NCBI GenBank assembly: GCA_048267305.1
Contig: JBLWXT010000018.1
Coordinates: 1-64,000 of the forward strand
Direction of reading: 5' to 3'
DNA from: Owenweeksia sp048267305
GTDB taxonomy: Bacteria; Bacteroidota; Bacteroidia; Flavobacteriales; Schleiferiaceae
Length of the DNA stretch: 64,000 nt
Positions 33,683-43,700 of this stretch are shown here, in pieces. Position 1 is the stretch's first letter. Each line of letters opens with the position of its first letter. The notes beneath the pieces are model-generated. The model made no database searches. It was not told the origin of the DNA and was given only the letters and a program-made list of their open reading frames with translations. The position numbers and the translations under genes were made by a program.

Positions 33683-35359
33683 TTATTCAAAATAAGCCTG
33701 CCCGTCTACACGTGGTATAAATATTTCCACCTCTGTACCCATATTTTCAAAACTCCTGACATCAATAGTACCCTTCATTCTGTTCAGGGCATTCTGCGCA
33801 ATATAAAGTCCTAATCCATGTCCATTGGAACAACTTGAGCCTCTATAGAACATCTCAAAAATCCTGGGCATGGCCCTTTTGGTAATACCCATGCCATTGT
33901 CTTTTACAAGCACTAAAACACCGTCTTTTATAGATTGTACAACCACTTCCACTTGTGGGTTTTCAGCATCCTTGCGATGATAATTTACCGCATTTGCCAA
34001 TACTCTATTTAATGCTATCTGAATAAAATATTCATCGGTACTAGTCGTCAATTCCTCCGGGAGGTTAAGGTTAATAGCCACGCGTGAATCTTTAAAAGCA
34101 CATACTACTTTATCTACCAAAGCTATCATATCAACAGGTTCGGGTGTAATCTTCCTGTTGGTTACATTCTTCAACTCCACCAGGTCATGGATAGAACTAT
34201 CCATCTTTAAGGTTTGCTCCTTTATCATGTTGAAATACTGGCGCATGTCAGATAAACTTGCGTATTTCTCCACATTGAGTAATCCCAATATTGTGGAAAT
34301 TGGTCCGCGGAGATCGTGAGAAAGGCTGTAAACCAAACTTTCCAGTTCTGAGTTTTTACGATGCAGGTCTACTTCAAGGGTTTTGAGTTTGGTTACATTG
34401 GTTGCAATTCTCAGCATTATGAGCTCGCCTGTACTATCTTCTACCGGTATCATTACTACCTGATAGTAATTTTTTATCCCCTTTATGATGAGTTCACTGG
34501 TATAGGATGGACTAGCTTGTCTGGTATCCGCAACAAGCTCAATCATTGCGAGATTTTTCGCTACACTCTTAGCGTCATTATGTATCTCAGATATATGTTT
34601 ACCTATAATCTGGTTTAAAGGCAATTCCAGAAAATGAGACACAGTACTATTTACCATAATGTAATGTCCATTCCTGTCGAACAATGAAATAAGATGTGGT
34701 GAATTGTCTAATATCCCCCGAATGAGTTGATCCTTGCTACTGATACCGGCCTTGGCCTTTTCAAGCCTCTTGCTTTGGCGGAGCAAATCCATATGCCTTT
34801 TAATCAACTTTTCTGAACGGAGTTCGAGTGCCTCCTTAGCCATTAACTGGCTCCTCCTAAGTTCTAACTTATCCATCAGCTCCTTGCCTATTAAGGTGAG
34901 TAACTGCCGCTTTTCAAAACTTAACTTTTGGGGTTTCGTGTCAAACACACATAAAGTACCTAGCACATACCCTTCACTACTTATCAGCGGAACACCGGCA
35001 TAATACTTTAGTACATCGCCATTGTTGTTTAGTAGATTGGCTTTCAGTGTAGGATGCTTGCTCAGGTCCTCCACTTCGTAAACCTCACTTTTAGTAATGG
35101 CTATGTCACAAGGTAGTATTCCACGATCCATACATTCGGTATTCAGACCTCGTAAACCTTTAAAAAAAAGATTATCCCCATCAAAAAAAGAGATTGCCGC
35201 TACCGAACATTGGGTAACTTTTTGGGCCATTTCAGTCAGAATATCGAAGCTTTCATCGATAGAGTTATCCGAAATGTTGTATTCTTTGAGAGAACGTAAC
35301 CTTTCGGACTCTGAGCTATTTAGCTTTTGAGCCGCATATTTTAGAGCGTTGTTTTTCAT
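33683..35359 (-). CDS. GAF-PAS sensor histidine kinase
   Basis: Soluble histidine kinase, 558 aa, without membrane segments. A GAF domain (about 35-175: YYAGVPLISSEGYVLGTLCVFD) is followed by a coiled region and a PAS domain (about 215-345: ILDNSPHLISLFDRNGHYIMVNS). HisKA (SLSHDLRGPISTILGLLN) holds the phospho-His, and the ATPase has an N box (NRVLANAVNYHRKDAE), G1 (DNGMGI) and G2 (GHGLGLYIAQNAL). No response regulator is adjacent, so it is an orphan kinase. A -7 element (TATATTTG, 35381-35374 on the reverse strand) lies directly before the start. Confidence 0.9.
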   Translation of the reverse strand: MKNNALKYAAQKLNSSESERLRSLKEYNISDNSIDESFDILTEMAQKVTQCSVAAISFFDGDNLFFKGLRGLNTECMDRGILPCDIAITKSEVYEVEDLSKHPTLKANLLNNNGDVLKYYAGVPLISSEGYVLGTLCVFDTKPQKLSFEKRQLLTLIGKELMDKLELRRSQLMAKEALELRSEKLIKRHMDLLRQSKRLEKAKAGISSKDQLIRGILDNSPHLISLFDRNGHYIMVNSTVSHFLELPLNQIIGKHISEIHNDAKSVAKNLAMIELVADTRQASPSYTSELIIKGIKNYYQVVMIPVEDSTGELIMLRIATNVTKLKTLEVDLHRKNSELESLVYSLSHDLRGPISTILGLLNVEKYASLSDMRQYFNMIKEQTLKMDSSIHDLVELKNVTNRKITPEPVDMIALVDKVVCAFKDSRVAINLNLPEELTTSTDEYFIQIALNRVLANAVNYHRKDAENPQVEVVVQSIKDGVLVLVKDNGMGITKRAMPRIFEMFYRGSSCSNGHGLGLYIAQNALNRMKGTIDVRSFENMGTEVEIFIPRVDGQAYFE

Positions 35360-35587
35360 GAAGTAGAGTAGAACAAATATAACTCAAAACCTTATATACT
35401 AAGTATTTACACCATCATTGAAGAAATTTCACCTTTGTGAATTAAACATTTACAAATGGTTACAAACGAAACTAAATGACTAGTAAACGACATTCTACCG
35501 ATTCGTTGTTTTGGGTAACCACATCTTTGCCCTGTATTCTTTATCGAGAATTCGTTGTTAAATCGTAATCTTTTAAATTCAATAGTT

Positions 35588-35926
35588 ATGACTAGTTTAA
35601 GAAACCGTGTACAGTTATTTGGTAACCCAGGAATGGATCCGGAAGTAATAAACCTTGAAAATGGCAACAAACTGGCAAAGTTTAGTATGGCCACCAATGA
35701 TTACTATAAAAACGCCAAGGGCGAAAAGGTTACCGAAACCCAATGGCACAATTTAGTGGCATGGGGCAAAACGGCCGAACTGGTGGAAAAGTTTGTGCGC
35801 AAAGGCAAAGAGCTTGGCGTAGAGGGAAAATTGATAAACCGTCAGTATGAATCTAAGACCGGAGAGAAAAAATATATCACTGAGATTGTTATTAATGACA
35901 TACTACTGGTTGGAGGCAAGAGTTGA
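35588..35926 (+). CDS. ssb: Single-stranded DNA-binding protein (short form)
   Basis: OB-fold ssDNA-binding protein. The start at MTSLRNRVQLFGNPG gives 112 residues; the longer reading to 35555 adds non-homologous residues. Core motifs are EVINLENGNKLAKFSMATND and QWHNLVAWGKTAELVEKFVRKGKELGVEGKL. Unlike the main SSB, there is no Gly/Pro-rich linker or acidic DDDIPF tip; it ends after the OB fold at VGGKS. It may be an accessory SSB, with limited partner recruitment. It is followed by a perfect terminator and is divergent from the GAF kinase. Confidence 0.88.
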   Translation: MTSLRNRVQLFGNPGMDPEVINLENGNKLAKFSMATNDYYKNAKGEKVTETQWHNLVAWGKTAELVEKFVRKGKELGVEGKLINRQYESKTGEKKYITEIVINDILLVGGKS

Positions 35927-35946
35927 GCCGGAATAGCCATATAAAA

Positions 35947-35980
35947 AAAGAGGGGTTGCGCAAATGCGCAACCCCTCTTT
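35947..35980. terminator. Terminator after ssb
   Basis: A perfect 16-base stem (AAAGAGGGGTTGCGCA with its complement) and a two-base loop. The stem bases AAA/TTT give T runs in both directions, so it can end ssb and the convergent sorting-domain gene at 36002. Confidence 0.9.
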
Positions 35981-36001
35981 ATATAAAGAATAACGTATCG
36001 C

Positions 36002-36715
36002 TTACTGGATTACAATCTTTCTTACAAAACGTGTAGCCACACCTTGTACTTCAGAAAGATAAACACCATTAGGCAATCCTGAAATTTCTACTTGCTGATC
36101 GATAGAAACGTTATTGCTTTCAAGAGCAACACGCAATACTTCTTTACCAGTAATGCTGTAAAGAACCAACTCAGGAGTTGAAACTATAGTTTGGTTGTCC
36201 ATTCTTACATAGTAAATACCATTTGAGTAATAAGAATAGTCAAAAGCCTCGGTAAGTCTAAGTTCAGAAATACCAACCGTACCAGCATCATACGTAAGTG
36301 TTACACACTCCTCATTATTTGCTGTGTTAGATTCTACAACACCGGTCCAACCTGCACCCCAAATTTCTCCAACACCACAAAAGGTCCATGAGCCTGAGCT
36401 ACCCCCACTGATGTTCATCTGTCTGGTTACATTTTTAGAAGCCGTTGGCAAAAGTGGTCCTGGCTCGTAGTAAGCAACTACTCCACCATTACTTGTTCCA
36501 ATAAGGCTACCATTGATAGTTGGATAGAAAATAATTGAATCATTAGCATCAATATCAACATTACCGGTATTTTTAATGGTAAGATCAAGATTGAATGCAG
36601 TTCCAGCGGTAATAGTTCCACTGGCTGATGGAGATGTCATTTTTACCTCAATATCATTTTGAGCAACAACGGACAAAGACCCACCTAAAAGTAAAGCTAG
36701 TAGTGCTTTTTTCAT
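36002..36715 (-). CDS. Secreted CARDB-like protein with T9SS sorting domain
   Basis: 237-residue secreted protein. The start is placed at MKKALLALLLGGSLSVVAQ (signal peptide); upstream codons to 36766 are not supported. The first domain (about 20-135) resembles CARDB/DUF11-like repeats (FNLDLTIKNTGNVDIDANDSI), a beta-sandwich found in cell-surface adhesins. The C-terminal T9SS tail has SIDQQVEISGLPNGVYLSEVQ and RFVRKIVIQ. A -7 element (TAGATTTG, 36747-36740 on the reverse strand) precedes it. Probable cell-surface or extracellular structural protein; role unknown. Confidence 0.8.
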   Translation of the reverse strand: MKKALLALLLGGSLSVVAQNDIEVKMTSPSASGTITAGTAFNLDLTIKNTGNVDIDANDSIIFYPTINGSLIGTSNGGVVAYYEPGPLLPTASKNVTRQMNISGGSSGSWTFCGVGEIWGAGWTGVVESNTANNEECVTLTYDAGTVGISELRLTEAFDYSYYSNGIYYVRMDNQTIVSTPELVLYSITGKEVLRVALESNNVSIDQQVEISGLPNGVYLSEVQGVATRFVRKIVIQ

Positions 36716-36810
36716 ATTTATTGTTTTTTTAATGAGGCGCAAATCTAGCCTAACCTGATAAAACATCCCTCTATAAAATAGTATTCGTGAGAAAAATCTC
36801 AGTTAATTTT

Positions 36811-37542
36811 CTATTCACTCGGGTCGCTTTTCTTCCTCAGCCTAATATTAACAACCTCTATGGCTAATGAAAAAGCCACGGCAAAATAAATGTAGCCTTT
36901 AGAAATGTGCTGGTGTAGTCCATCAGCAATAAGCACAAAGCCTATTAATATAAGAAAGGCCAGAGCCAAAATTTGAAGTGTTGGGTACCTCTCAATAAAT
37001 GCGGCAATCTTACCGGCAAAAATCAACATCACAATTAGTGAAATAATTACGGCAAGTATCATAATGAGCAATTGATCCGTCATTCCAATGGCCGTTAAAA
37101 TAGAGTCGAAGGAAAACACAATGTCCAAAAGCCCGATTTGAATAATGATGGATACAAAACCTTTTTGAGCCTGCTTTTTCACTTCTGCCTTATCATCATC
37201 CCTTCCATCGCCATCTATTTTGTGATGTATCTCACTGGTGCTTTTCCCGATAAGGAACAACCCCCCAATTAGGAGAATGATGTCTCTGCCGGTAACGTCA
37301 AAATCACCAAGGGTAAACAAAACCTCTGTAAACCCTATTATCCAGGTAATACCGAGCAGCATCACTACTCTAAAGATCAGTGCCAGCGAAATTCCGGCAA
37401 TACGCGCACGCCTGCGCCTTTCCTCCGGCAGCTTGTTGGTGAGCAGCGATATAAATATGATGTTATCAATACCCAATACAATTTCCAACAAAGACAAGGT
37501 GAGTAAGGCTATCCAGGCTTCAGAGGTTAGGAATATTTCCAT
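36811..37542 (-). CDS. TerC family membrane protein
   Basis: 243-residue integral membrane protein of the TerC family (the Alx/MntP-like group includes manganese exporters). About seven hydrophobic helices; the family hallmark SLLEIVLGIDNIIFISLL has two acidic residues inside the membrane, and its repeat is GLLDIVFSFDSILTAIGM. A charged cytoplasmic loop (KIDGDGRDDDKAE) lies between them. Likely exports a metal ion such as manganese; substrate inferred. Confidence 0.9.
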   Translation of the reverse strand: MEIFLTSEAWIALLTLSLLEIVLGIDNIIFISLLTNKLPEERRRRARIAGISLALIFRVVMLLGITWIIGFTEVLFTLGDFDVTGRDIILLIGGLFLIGKSTSEIHHKIDGDGRDDDKAEVKKQAQKGFVSIIIQIGLLDIVFSFDSILTAIGMTDQLLIMILAVIISLIVMLIFAGKIAAFIERYPTLQILALAFLILIGFVLIADGLHQHISKGYIYFAVAFSLAIEVVNIRLRKKSDPSE

Positions 37543-37614
37543 TTTTAGATTTGTATTAAAAAAGCATCACCAGCAAAAGAGCCAATGATGCTTTAAAAAA
37601 ATATATGCGATTAT

Positions 37615-38907
37615 TTAAGAGTCGGCCTCAATTTTTGTTGCAAACAAAGGATACTTCTGCATCATCTCATTTACATCCTCCTTTACACTTTGGATGTTGG
37701 CTTCATCTTCATGATTAGAAATCACTCTATCCAATAGATCAGCAATCTTATCCATATCATCCTCCAAAAGGCCACGAGTTGTGATGGCTGCAGTACCTAA
37801 GCGTATTCCACTGGTTACAAATGGAGATTTATCATCAAAGGGCACCATGTTCTTATTAACTGTAATATCAGCCTTTACCAGTGTATTTTCGGCAAGCTTA
37901 CCGCTGATGTTTTTATTCCTAAGATCAATAAGCATAGAGTGGTTATCTGTTCCACCACTAATAATGTGATAATCCTTGGCAACAAGTGCCTGGGCCAGTC
38001 TTTTGGCATTCTTCTGCACTTGCAGGGTGTACTCAAAAAACTCATCCGTAAGTGCCTCACCAAAGGCCACGGCCTTAGCAGCAATAACGTGCTCTAAGGG
38101 CCCACCCTGGGTCCCTGGAAAAACAGCGGAGTCAAGCAAGGAGCTCATCATTCGCACCACACCCTTTGGGGTTTTTATACCCCATGGGTTTTCAAAATCC
38201 TTACCCATCATTATCATTCCACCACGTGGCCCACGAAGGGTTTTATGAGTGGTAGTGGTTACTATATGGCAATGAGGAATGGGGTCATTCAACAAGCCCT
38301 TGGCAATAAGGCCTGCCGGGTGAGAAATATCGGCAAGTAGCAGTGCTCCAACTTTATCGGCTATAGCACGGAAACGTTCAAAATCAAGTTCGCGGGAGTA
38401 GGCTGAGTAGCCACAAATCAACAATTTAGGCTTTTCGGAAAGTACATTGGCCTCCAGTTTATCATAATCAATAAGGCCGGTTTCTTTTTCCACACCATAA
38501 AATGCAGTTTTATAAAGCTTGCCACTAAAGCTTACCGGTGAGCCATGGGTAAGGTGTCCGCCATGCGAAAGATCAAAGCCCATAATTTTATCTCCCGGAT
38601 TAAGGCAGGCAAGATAAACAGCGGCATTGGCCTGAGATCCTGAATGGGGCTGTACGTTGGCATATTCCGCTCCAAATAGCGCCTTGGCTCTGTCAATGGC
38701 GAGAGTTTCCACCTCATCCACAACTTCGCAGCCCCCATAGTAGCGCTTTCCAGGAAAGCCTTCGGCATACTTATTTGTTAGTACGGAACCCATGGCCTCC
38801 AATACCTGCTCACTCACAAAATTTTCAGAAGCTATTAGTTCAATGCCTTCCGTTTGGCGAGCACGTTCATCGGCTATCAGGTCAAAAATCTGTTGATCTC
38901 TTTGCAT
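37615..38907 (-). CDS. glyA: Serine hydroxymethyltransferase
   Basis: PLP enzyme converting serine and tetrahydrofolate to glycine and methylene-THF, 430 aa (family about 415-430). The PLP lysine lies in TTTTHKTLRGPRGGMI; EGIELIASENFVSEQVLEAMGS and YAEGFPGKRYYGGCEVVDEVE are the classical N-terminal blocks, and HSGSQANAAVY a further one. It is divergent from fahA and has a near-perfect promoter whose -33 element lies inside the fahA coding start. Confidence 0.96.
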   Translation of the reverse strand: MQRDQQIFDLIADERARQTEGIELIASENFVSEQVLEAMGSVLTNKYAEGFPGKRYYGGCEVVDEVETLAIDRAKALFGAEYANVQPHSGSQANAAVYLACLNPGDKIMGFDLSHGGHLTHGSPVSFSGKLYKTAFYGVEKETGLIDYDKLEANVLSEKPKLLICGYSAYSRELDFERFRAIADKVGALLLADISHPAGLIAKGLLNDPIPHCHIVTTTTHKTLRGPRGGMIMMGKDFENPWGIKTPKGVVRMMSSLLDSAVFPGTQGGPLEHVIAAKAVAFGEALTDEFFEYTLQVQKNAKRLAQALVAKDYHIISGGTDNHSMLIDLRNKNISGKLAENTLVKADITVNKNMVPFDDKSPFVTSGIRLGTAAITTRGLLEDDMDKIADLLDRVISNHEDEANIQSVKEDVNEMMQKYPLFATKIEADS

Positions 38908-38947
38908 TTTCTTAACTATTTATGATCGGGTGTGTTAATTTTCTAAT

Positions 38948-38983
38948 ATTTGTCCAAAAATAAAGAGAATATGCTCACAGCAA
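38948..38983 (-). promoter_or_regulatory. Promoter of glyA
   Basis: On the reverse strand, TTG (38983-38981) and TATTTTTG (38962-38955) with an 18-base spacer. Transcription would begin near 38948, with a leader of about 40 bases. The -33 element falls within the first codons of fahA, and a fahA -7-like element (AATATTTG, 38945-38952) partly abuts, so the two divergent promoters probably compete. Confidence 0.7.
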
Positions 38984-40248
38984 ATGATCCGACTCGTAAG
39001 ACTTGGTTAGATGTACCAAAAGACAGCGACTTTCCCATTCAAAATATTCCATTTGGGGTTTTTATTCCAGAAGATGATTTCACCACAATAGGCACTCGCA
39101 TTGGTGATACGGCTATTGACCTGGCCGCATTTCATCAGTTAGGTTACTTTAAGGATATTGAGGAACTTCCCGATGATATCTTTCTTCAGGATACCTTAAA
39201 TGATTTTATAACACTGGGGCGCCCTATGTGGAGACGCGTTAGAAATCGCATAGCAGAAGTATTTGACGCTACTAACGATGAACTTAAAAATAATGAGGAG
39301 CATCGCGCTCAAATATTGTTTCCGGTAGATTCGGTACAAATGCTATTGCCTGTATTTACTCAGGATTATACCGATTTTTATTCTAGCATGGAACATGCAG
39401 AAAACGTTGGAATAATGTTTAGAGGAAAGGAAAATGCGTTGATGCCTAACTGGAAATATCTTCCTGTAGGTTATCATGGCCGTTCTTCAAGTATTATAGT
39501 TTCCGGTGAAGATATACATCGCCCCTTGGGCCAGATGAAACCAGCAGATGCTGATGCTCCTGTTTTTGGTCCTTCCAAACTTTTGGACTTTGAATTGGAA
39601 ATGGGTTTCATCACTTCAGATGGAAAACATCTTGGAGAGCGCATCACCGTTGATGAAGCCGAAGATTACATTTTTGGAATGGTGCTGTTTAACGACTGGA
39701 GTGCCCGCGACATACAGGCCTGGGAATATGTGCCCTTAGGGCCGTTTTTAGGAAAGAACTTCGCTTCTTCCATGTCTCCCTGGGTAGTTACCCTTGACGC
39801 TATGGAACCTTACAGAACGAACAGTCCTGTGCAGGATCCTGAACCTATGGATTACCTTAAAACCACAGGAGAAAGAACATTTGACATAAATATTCAGGCA
39901 ATTATTCAACCTGAAGGTGGTGAGGAAAATGTAGTTTCTGAATCTAACTTCAAATATCTTTACTGGAACATTTCGCAGCAACTTGCCCACCATACCGTAA
40001 ATGGCTGTAATATCAATGCCGGTGATTTAATGGCGAGTGGAACCATTAGCGGGCCAAATGAAAAGAACTATGGCTCAATGCTGGAGCTCACCTGGCGCGG
40101 ATCTAAACCCATCACTTTAAAGGATGGCAGCGAGCGTAAGTTTCTCAATGATGGAGATACCGTAATTATGCGAGGCTATTGTGAAAAAGATGGATCCCGA
40201 ATTGGATTTGGTGAAGTAAGGGCTAAAGTACTGCCTGTACTTAGCTAA
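38971..40248 (+). CDS. fahA: Fumarylacetoacetase
   Basis: Fumarylacetoacetate hydrolase, last step of tyrosine/phenylalanine breakdown (to fumarate and acetoacetate). 425 aa from MLTANDPTRKTWLDVP; the in-frame TTG at 38950 is not needed. Family blocks: VGYHGRSSSIIVSGEDIHRPLGQ, FELEMGFITSDG (metal-ligand Glu), FNDWSARDIQAWEYVPLGPFLGKNF and NAGDLMASGTISGPN. Length fits the family. It is followed by a strong terminator. Confidence 0.95.
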   Translation: MLTANDPTRKTWLDVPKDSDFPIQNIPFGVFIPEDDFTTIGTRIGDTAIDLAAFHQLGYFKDIEELPDDIFLQDTLNDFITLGRPMWRRVRNRIAEVFDATNDELKNNEEHRAQILFPVDSVQMLLPVFTQDYTDFYSSMEHAENVGIMFRGKENALMPNWKYLPVGYHGRSSSIIVSGEDIHRPLGQMKPADADAPVFGPSKLLDFELEMGFITSDGKHLGERITVDEAEDYIFGMVLFNDWSARDIQAWEYVPLGPFLGKNFASSMSPWVVTLDAMEPYRTNSPVQDPEPMDYLKTTGERTFDINIQAIIQPEGGEENVVSESNFKYLYWNISQQLAHHTVNGCNINAGDLMASGTISGPNEKNYGSMLELTWRGSKPITLKDGSERKFLNDGDTVIMRGYCEKDGSRIGFGEVRAKVLPVLS

Positions 40249-40272
40249 ACCCACTGTATTTTATACTATATC

Positions 40273-40306
40273 AAAAAGCCCGAAACCAAATGGTTTCGGG
40301 CTTTTT
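40273..40306 (+). terminator. Terminator after fahA
   Basis: A perfect 16-base stem (AAAAAGCCCGAAACCA with its complement) with an AA loop, followed by ATTTTT. It is 24 bases past the fahA stop. Confidence 0.92.
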
Positions 40307-40350
40307 ATTTTTACTTCATATCCCAAATCAGGAAAAAGTGTTTTACCGGA

Positions 40351-40755
40351 CTAACGTGTACTTTCTTCAAGTATCGTCTTTACCTGATCTTTGATTATCG
40401 GCTTTATGAGATAATCAGAAACTTCTGTGATAGCCTTGGCACGATCAAGATCCGAAGGATCAATGGAAGAGCTGACCATGTAGATAACAATCTCTTTACC
40501 AATATCCGGCTTCAGCCTTACAAATTCCTCTAAAAATTCCCACCCATCCATTATGGGCATATTTATATCTAGAAAAATCACATCAGGAAGGCTGCTTAAG
40601 TCACTAAGGTTAGCCTCAATATAATCCATGGCCATTTCACCATCCGAAAACAAAAGAATGTCCTTTGCAAGATTGGTGTCCTTTAGCTGGGTTAAAAAAG
40701 TATATTGATAGATATCATCATCGTCAACCAGGCATAGGATTTTCTCGCTTTTCAT
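40351..40755 (-). CDS. Single-domain response regulator
   Basis: 134-residue protein consisting only of a receiver domain. It has an acidic cluster near the N terminus (LVDDDD, about 9-14), phospho-acceptor Asp63 in DVIFLDINMPIMDGWEF, and a Lys in YLIKPIIKDQ. No output domain, so it works by protein contact or as a phosphate sink/relay partner. Its ATG overlaps the stop of the kinase by four bases (ATGA), strongly suggesting a dedicated pair. Confidence 0.9.
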   Translation of the reverse strand: MKSEKILCLVDDDDIYQYTFLTQLKDTNLAKDILLFSDGEMAMDYIEANLSDLSSLPDVIFLDINMPIMDGWEFLEEFVRLKPDIGKEIVIYMVSSSIDPSDLDRAKAITEVSDYLIKPIIKDQVKTILEESTR

Positions 40756-43700
40756 ACCGCTTTATTAAAATTAACTGTAAACTCTGTTCCCTTATTTACT
40801 TCACTTGTGGCTGTAATTTCGCCACCCATGGTTTCAACCTGGGTTTTTGTCAAATATAAGCCAACTCCCTTGGCCTCGCTATGTCTGTGGAAAGTTTTAT
40901 GAAGACCAAATAATTTTGCTCCATGTCTTTTTAGGTTTATTCCCAAGCCATTATCCTTTACAGAAAGTACCGTGCTGCCATTTTCAACTTTGGTGGTTAC
41001 AAGGATTTCAGGCAAGCGGTCGGGAGAACGGTATTTCAACGTATTAGAAAGAAGGTTTAGAAAAATACTCTCCAGATAGCCCTTGTTATAATGCACCTTT
41101 TCGGCTTGTGAAAAATCGGCTTTAATACTGGCTTCAGAATTTATTATATCCCCTTCCAACATCGATACTGTTTTATTAAACACAGACTCAAAACTTACCC
41201 ATTCTCTTTCCTTATTAACATCTTCCTGAATTTGCAAAGCCTGCATCAGGTCGTTGAGAGTATCCGAAAGGTGATGGATAACACCTTCAAATTTACCAAA
41301 AAGAACTTCCTTCTCTACAGAATCATAAGCGCTATCCTTATACATATTAAGGAGCATCAGCAAATTACTAACCGGTGAGCGCAAATTATGTGAAGTGATG
41401 TGGGCGAAATTAGCCAGCTGTGTATTTTGCCCGCTCAGTCTTCCGGTAAGCGCTTCCAGCTCGAACTTGGCCTGATTTATCTTCTTTTCTTTTTCCTTTA
41501 TCTCGCTAATATCGGTGGCTATACCAAGGAAACCAGTTAATTCACCTTCGGTACCCCATATAGCCGTTACTGATAACTGAATAGGAAATGAGGTGCCATC
41601 CTTTCTGATGTAGGTCCATTGTCGATTTTCAAATCTGCCCTGTCTGGCGTATTCTACAAATACATCAAATCCTCTAATCTCTCTCCCAAATTTTTCAGTC
41701 AATTCATCACCACGGGCCTCAACTTCTTCCCTTAAGTGCAACACGCCAGCAGAGCTCTTATTCACCAGCTCTTCCTGCTTGTATCCCAGTAAGGTTTCAG
41801 CTCCCTTATTAAAATGAGTAATAACGCCCTCCAGATCTGTACTGATTATGGATACATGTGTACTAGAATCTAAAATAGCCTTCAGTTCCCTGTTTACTGA
41901 TTGTAATTCCTGCTGTGTCCTCCTTTTCGCATCTATATCCTGAAAAACACCATAAAGCCGTTCGCATTTACCATTGTCAAGTTCAGCCTGACCAATTACC
42001 CTAACCCATTTGGGTTCACCCTGAGCCGTTACAATTTGTAACTCTACATCATAGGTTTTACCATCCTCAATACTTTTGTTCACCAATCTTGTGATGGTGT
42101 CTCTACTTTCTCCCTCTCTATAAAAGTTAATTCCAGTTGTTAAGTCTGGAATGTAATCCATATCCACCCCATGAATTTCCCTGGTAACCGGGCTCCAGGT
42201 AACTTCCTGATTGATCAAGTTAACCTCCCAGGTACCTATTCTTGCTGCTTCACTTGTGGTAGCCAAAATTTGTTCTGTACGTCTTTGCGCTATTTCCCTT
42301 TCCTTGTAATGAGTGATATCCTCTGTATACATTAACAGTCCACCTATCTCATCTTCAGACAGGTACCATGGCCTCACTTCCCATTTTAAATATTGTACAG
42401 TACCATTCTCTCTTTCAAACTTTCCTTCGTCACATTTATCTATGCTTCCGGCCAGGCACTCCTGATGCGTTTTTTTCCAATCCTCACCTATTTCAGGAAA
42501 TACTTCATAGTGCGACTTTCCAATAATATCCCTTCCCTCCAGGCCATAGTCATCTATCCACTTTTTTGAAGCAGCCATATAGCGCATATCCTTATCAAAC
42601 ATGGCCAAAGCATTGGGTGCCTGGGCTACAAATATTTTATTACGCTCATTACTTTTAGTTAACTCCAGTTCGGCCAACTTTTCATCAGTAACATCCCAAA
42701 CAGTTCCAATAAACTGTATTGAACTATTGCCTGTACCTCTCCTTACTGCTGCTCTACTCCTCAGGTACCTCAATCCTGTATCGGGATGGCTTACCCTATA
42801 GTTGATATCCAACTTATCATTTTCCGAAATAGCGCCATTAATTATAGACGATACTTCCTCCCTATCCTCGCTACATACAGATTGCAAAAAATCATGAATC
42901 GACATTTCACTATCTGCCTCCTCAAAACCATGTAATACCTTTGTAGTATCATCCAGCTTCAAGATATTTTCATCACCCTTATACTCCCATATACCAATGC
43001 GGGTAGCCGAAGTAGCCTGTTTTAAGCGGTTGCTCACCTCCTCCAGGGCTGTTGTTCTGCTCTTAACCTTAAGCTCCAGTTTTCTATTAAGGGCATGAAT
43101 ACTTTCCTCTGCCTTTTGCCTTTGCTTATCAATCATGTTAAGGCTTTTGGCCGTCATCCAAATCAAAAACAATCCGATAAATAAAAATGTAATCACAAAA
43201 ATGGCAACGCCAAATTGGGCACCAAACCAATCTAATCTCAATGACCATATACCGACATAGCCCATGAAAACAAGGCTTACCGCCAGATAGGGAAATAACC
43301 TGCGAGCCATCACATTACCCACCCTTTTTCCCAGGAAAAGGCCTCCTAAACCCATATTGTAATTATAAAAGGAAGCTATAGCACTCAACAGAAAAAAGGC
43401 CACTGCCGTATGAAGAGCCATGGAGACAATGAAGGAAAGTTTATGAAGACTGGGGATATCATAGGCATATCCTAAAATAGCCACAAGCGTAATAGCCGTA
43501 ATCAAATGAAAAAAGAACTGTCCGATAAACTGAAAAACATACTGCCTGGCTCTAATAAGGATAAATGAAATTCCTATCAGGCTAAAGCATAAAGCTGTGC
43601 TGAATGACATCCTTCCGGGATATGGCCCATGGTCTATTCTGGCTCCATAGTCTTCAACAAAAAATTCATCAATACCATAATCATTGCCTGTTATGTACTG

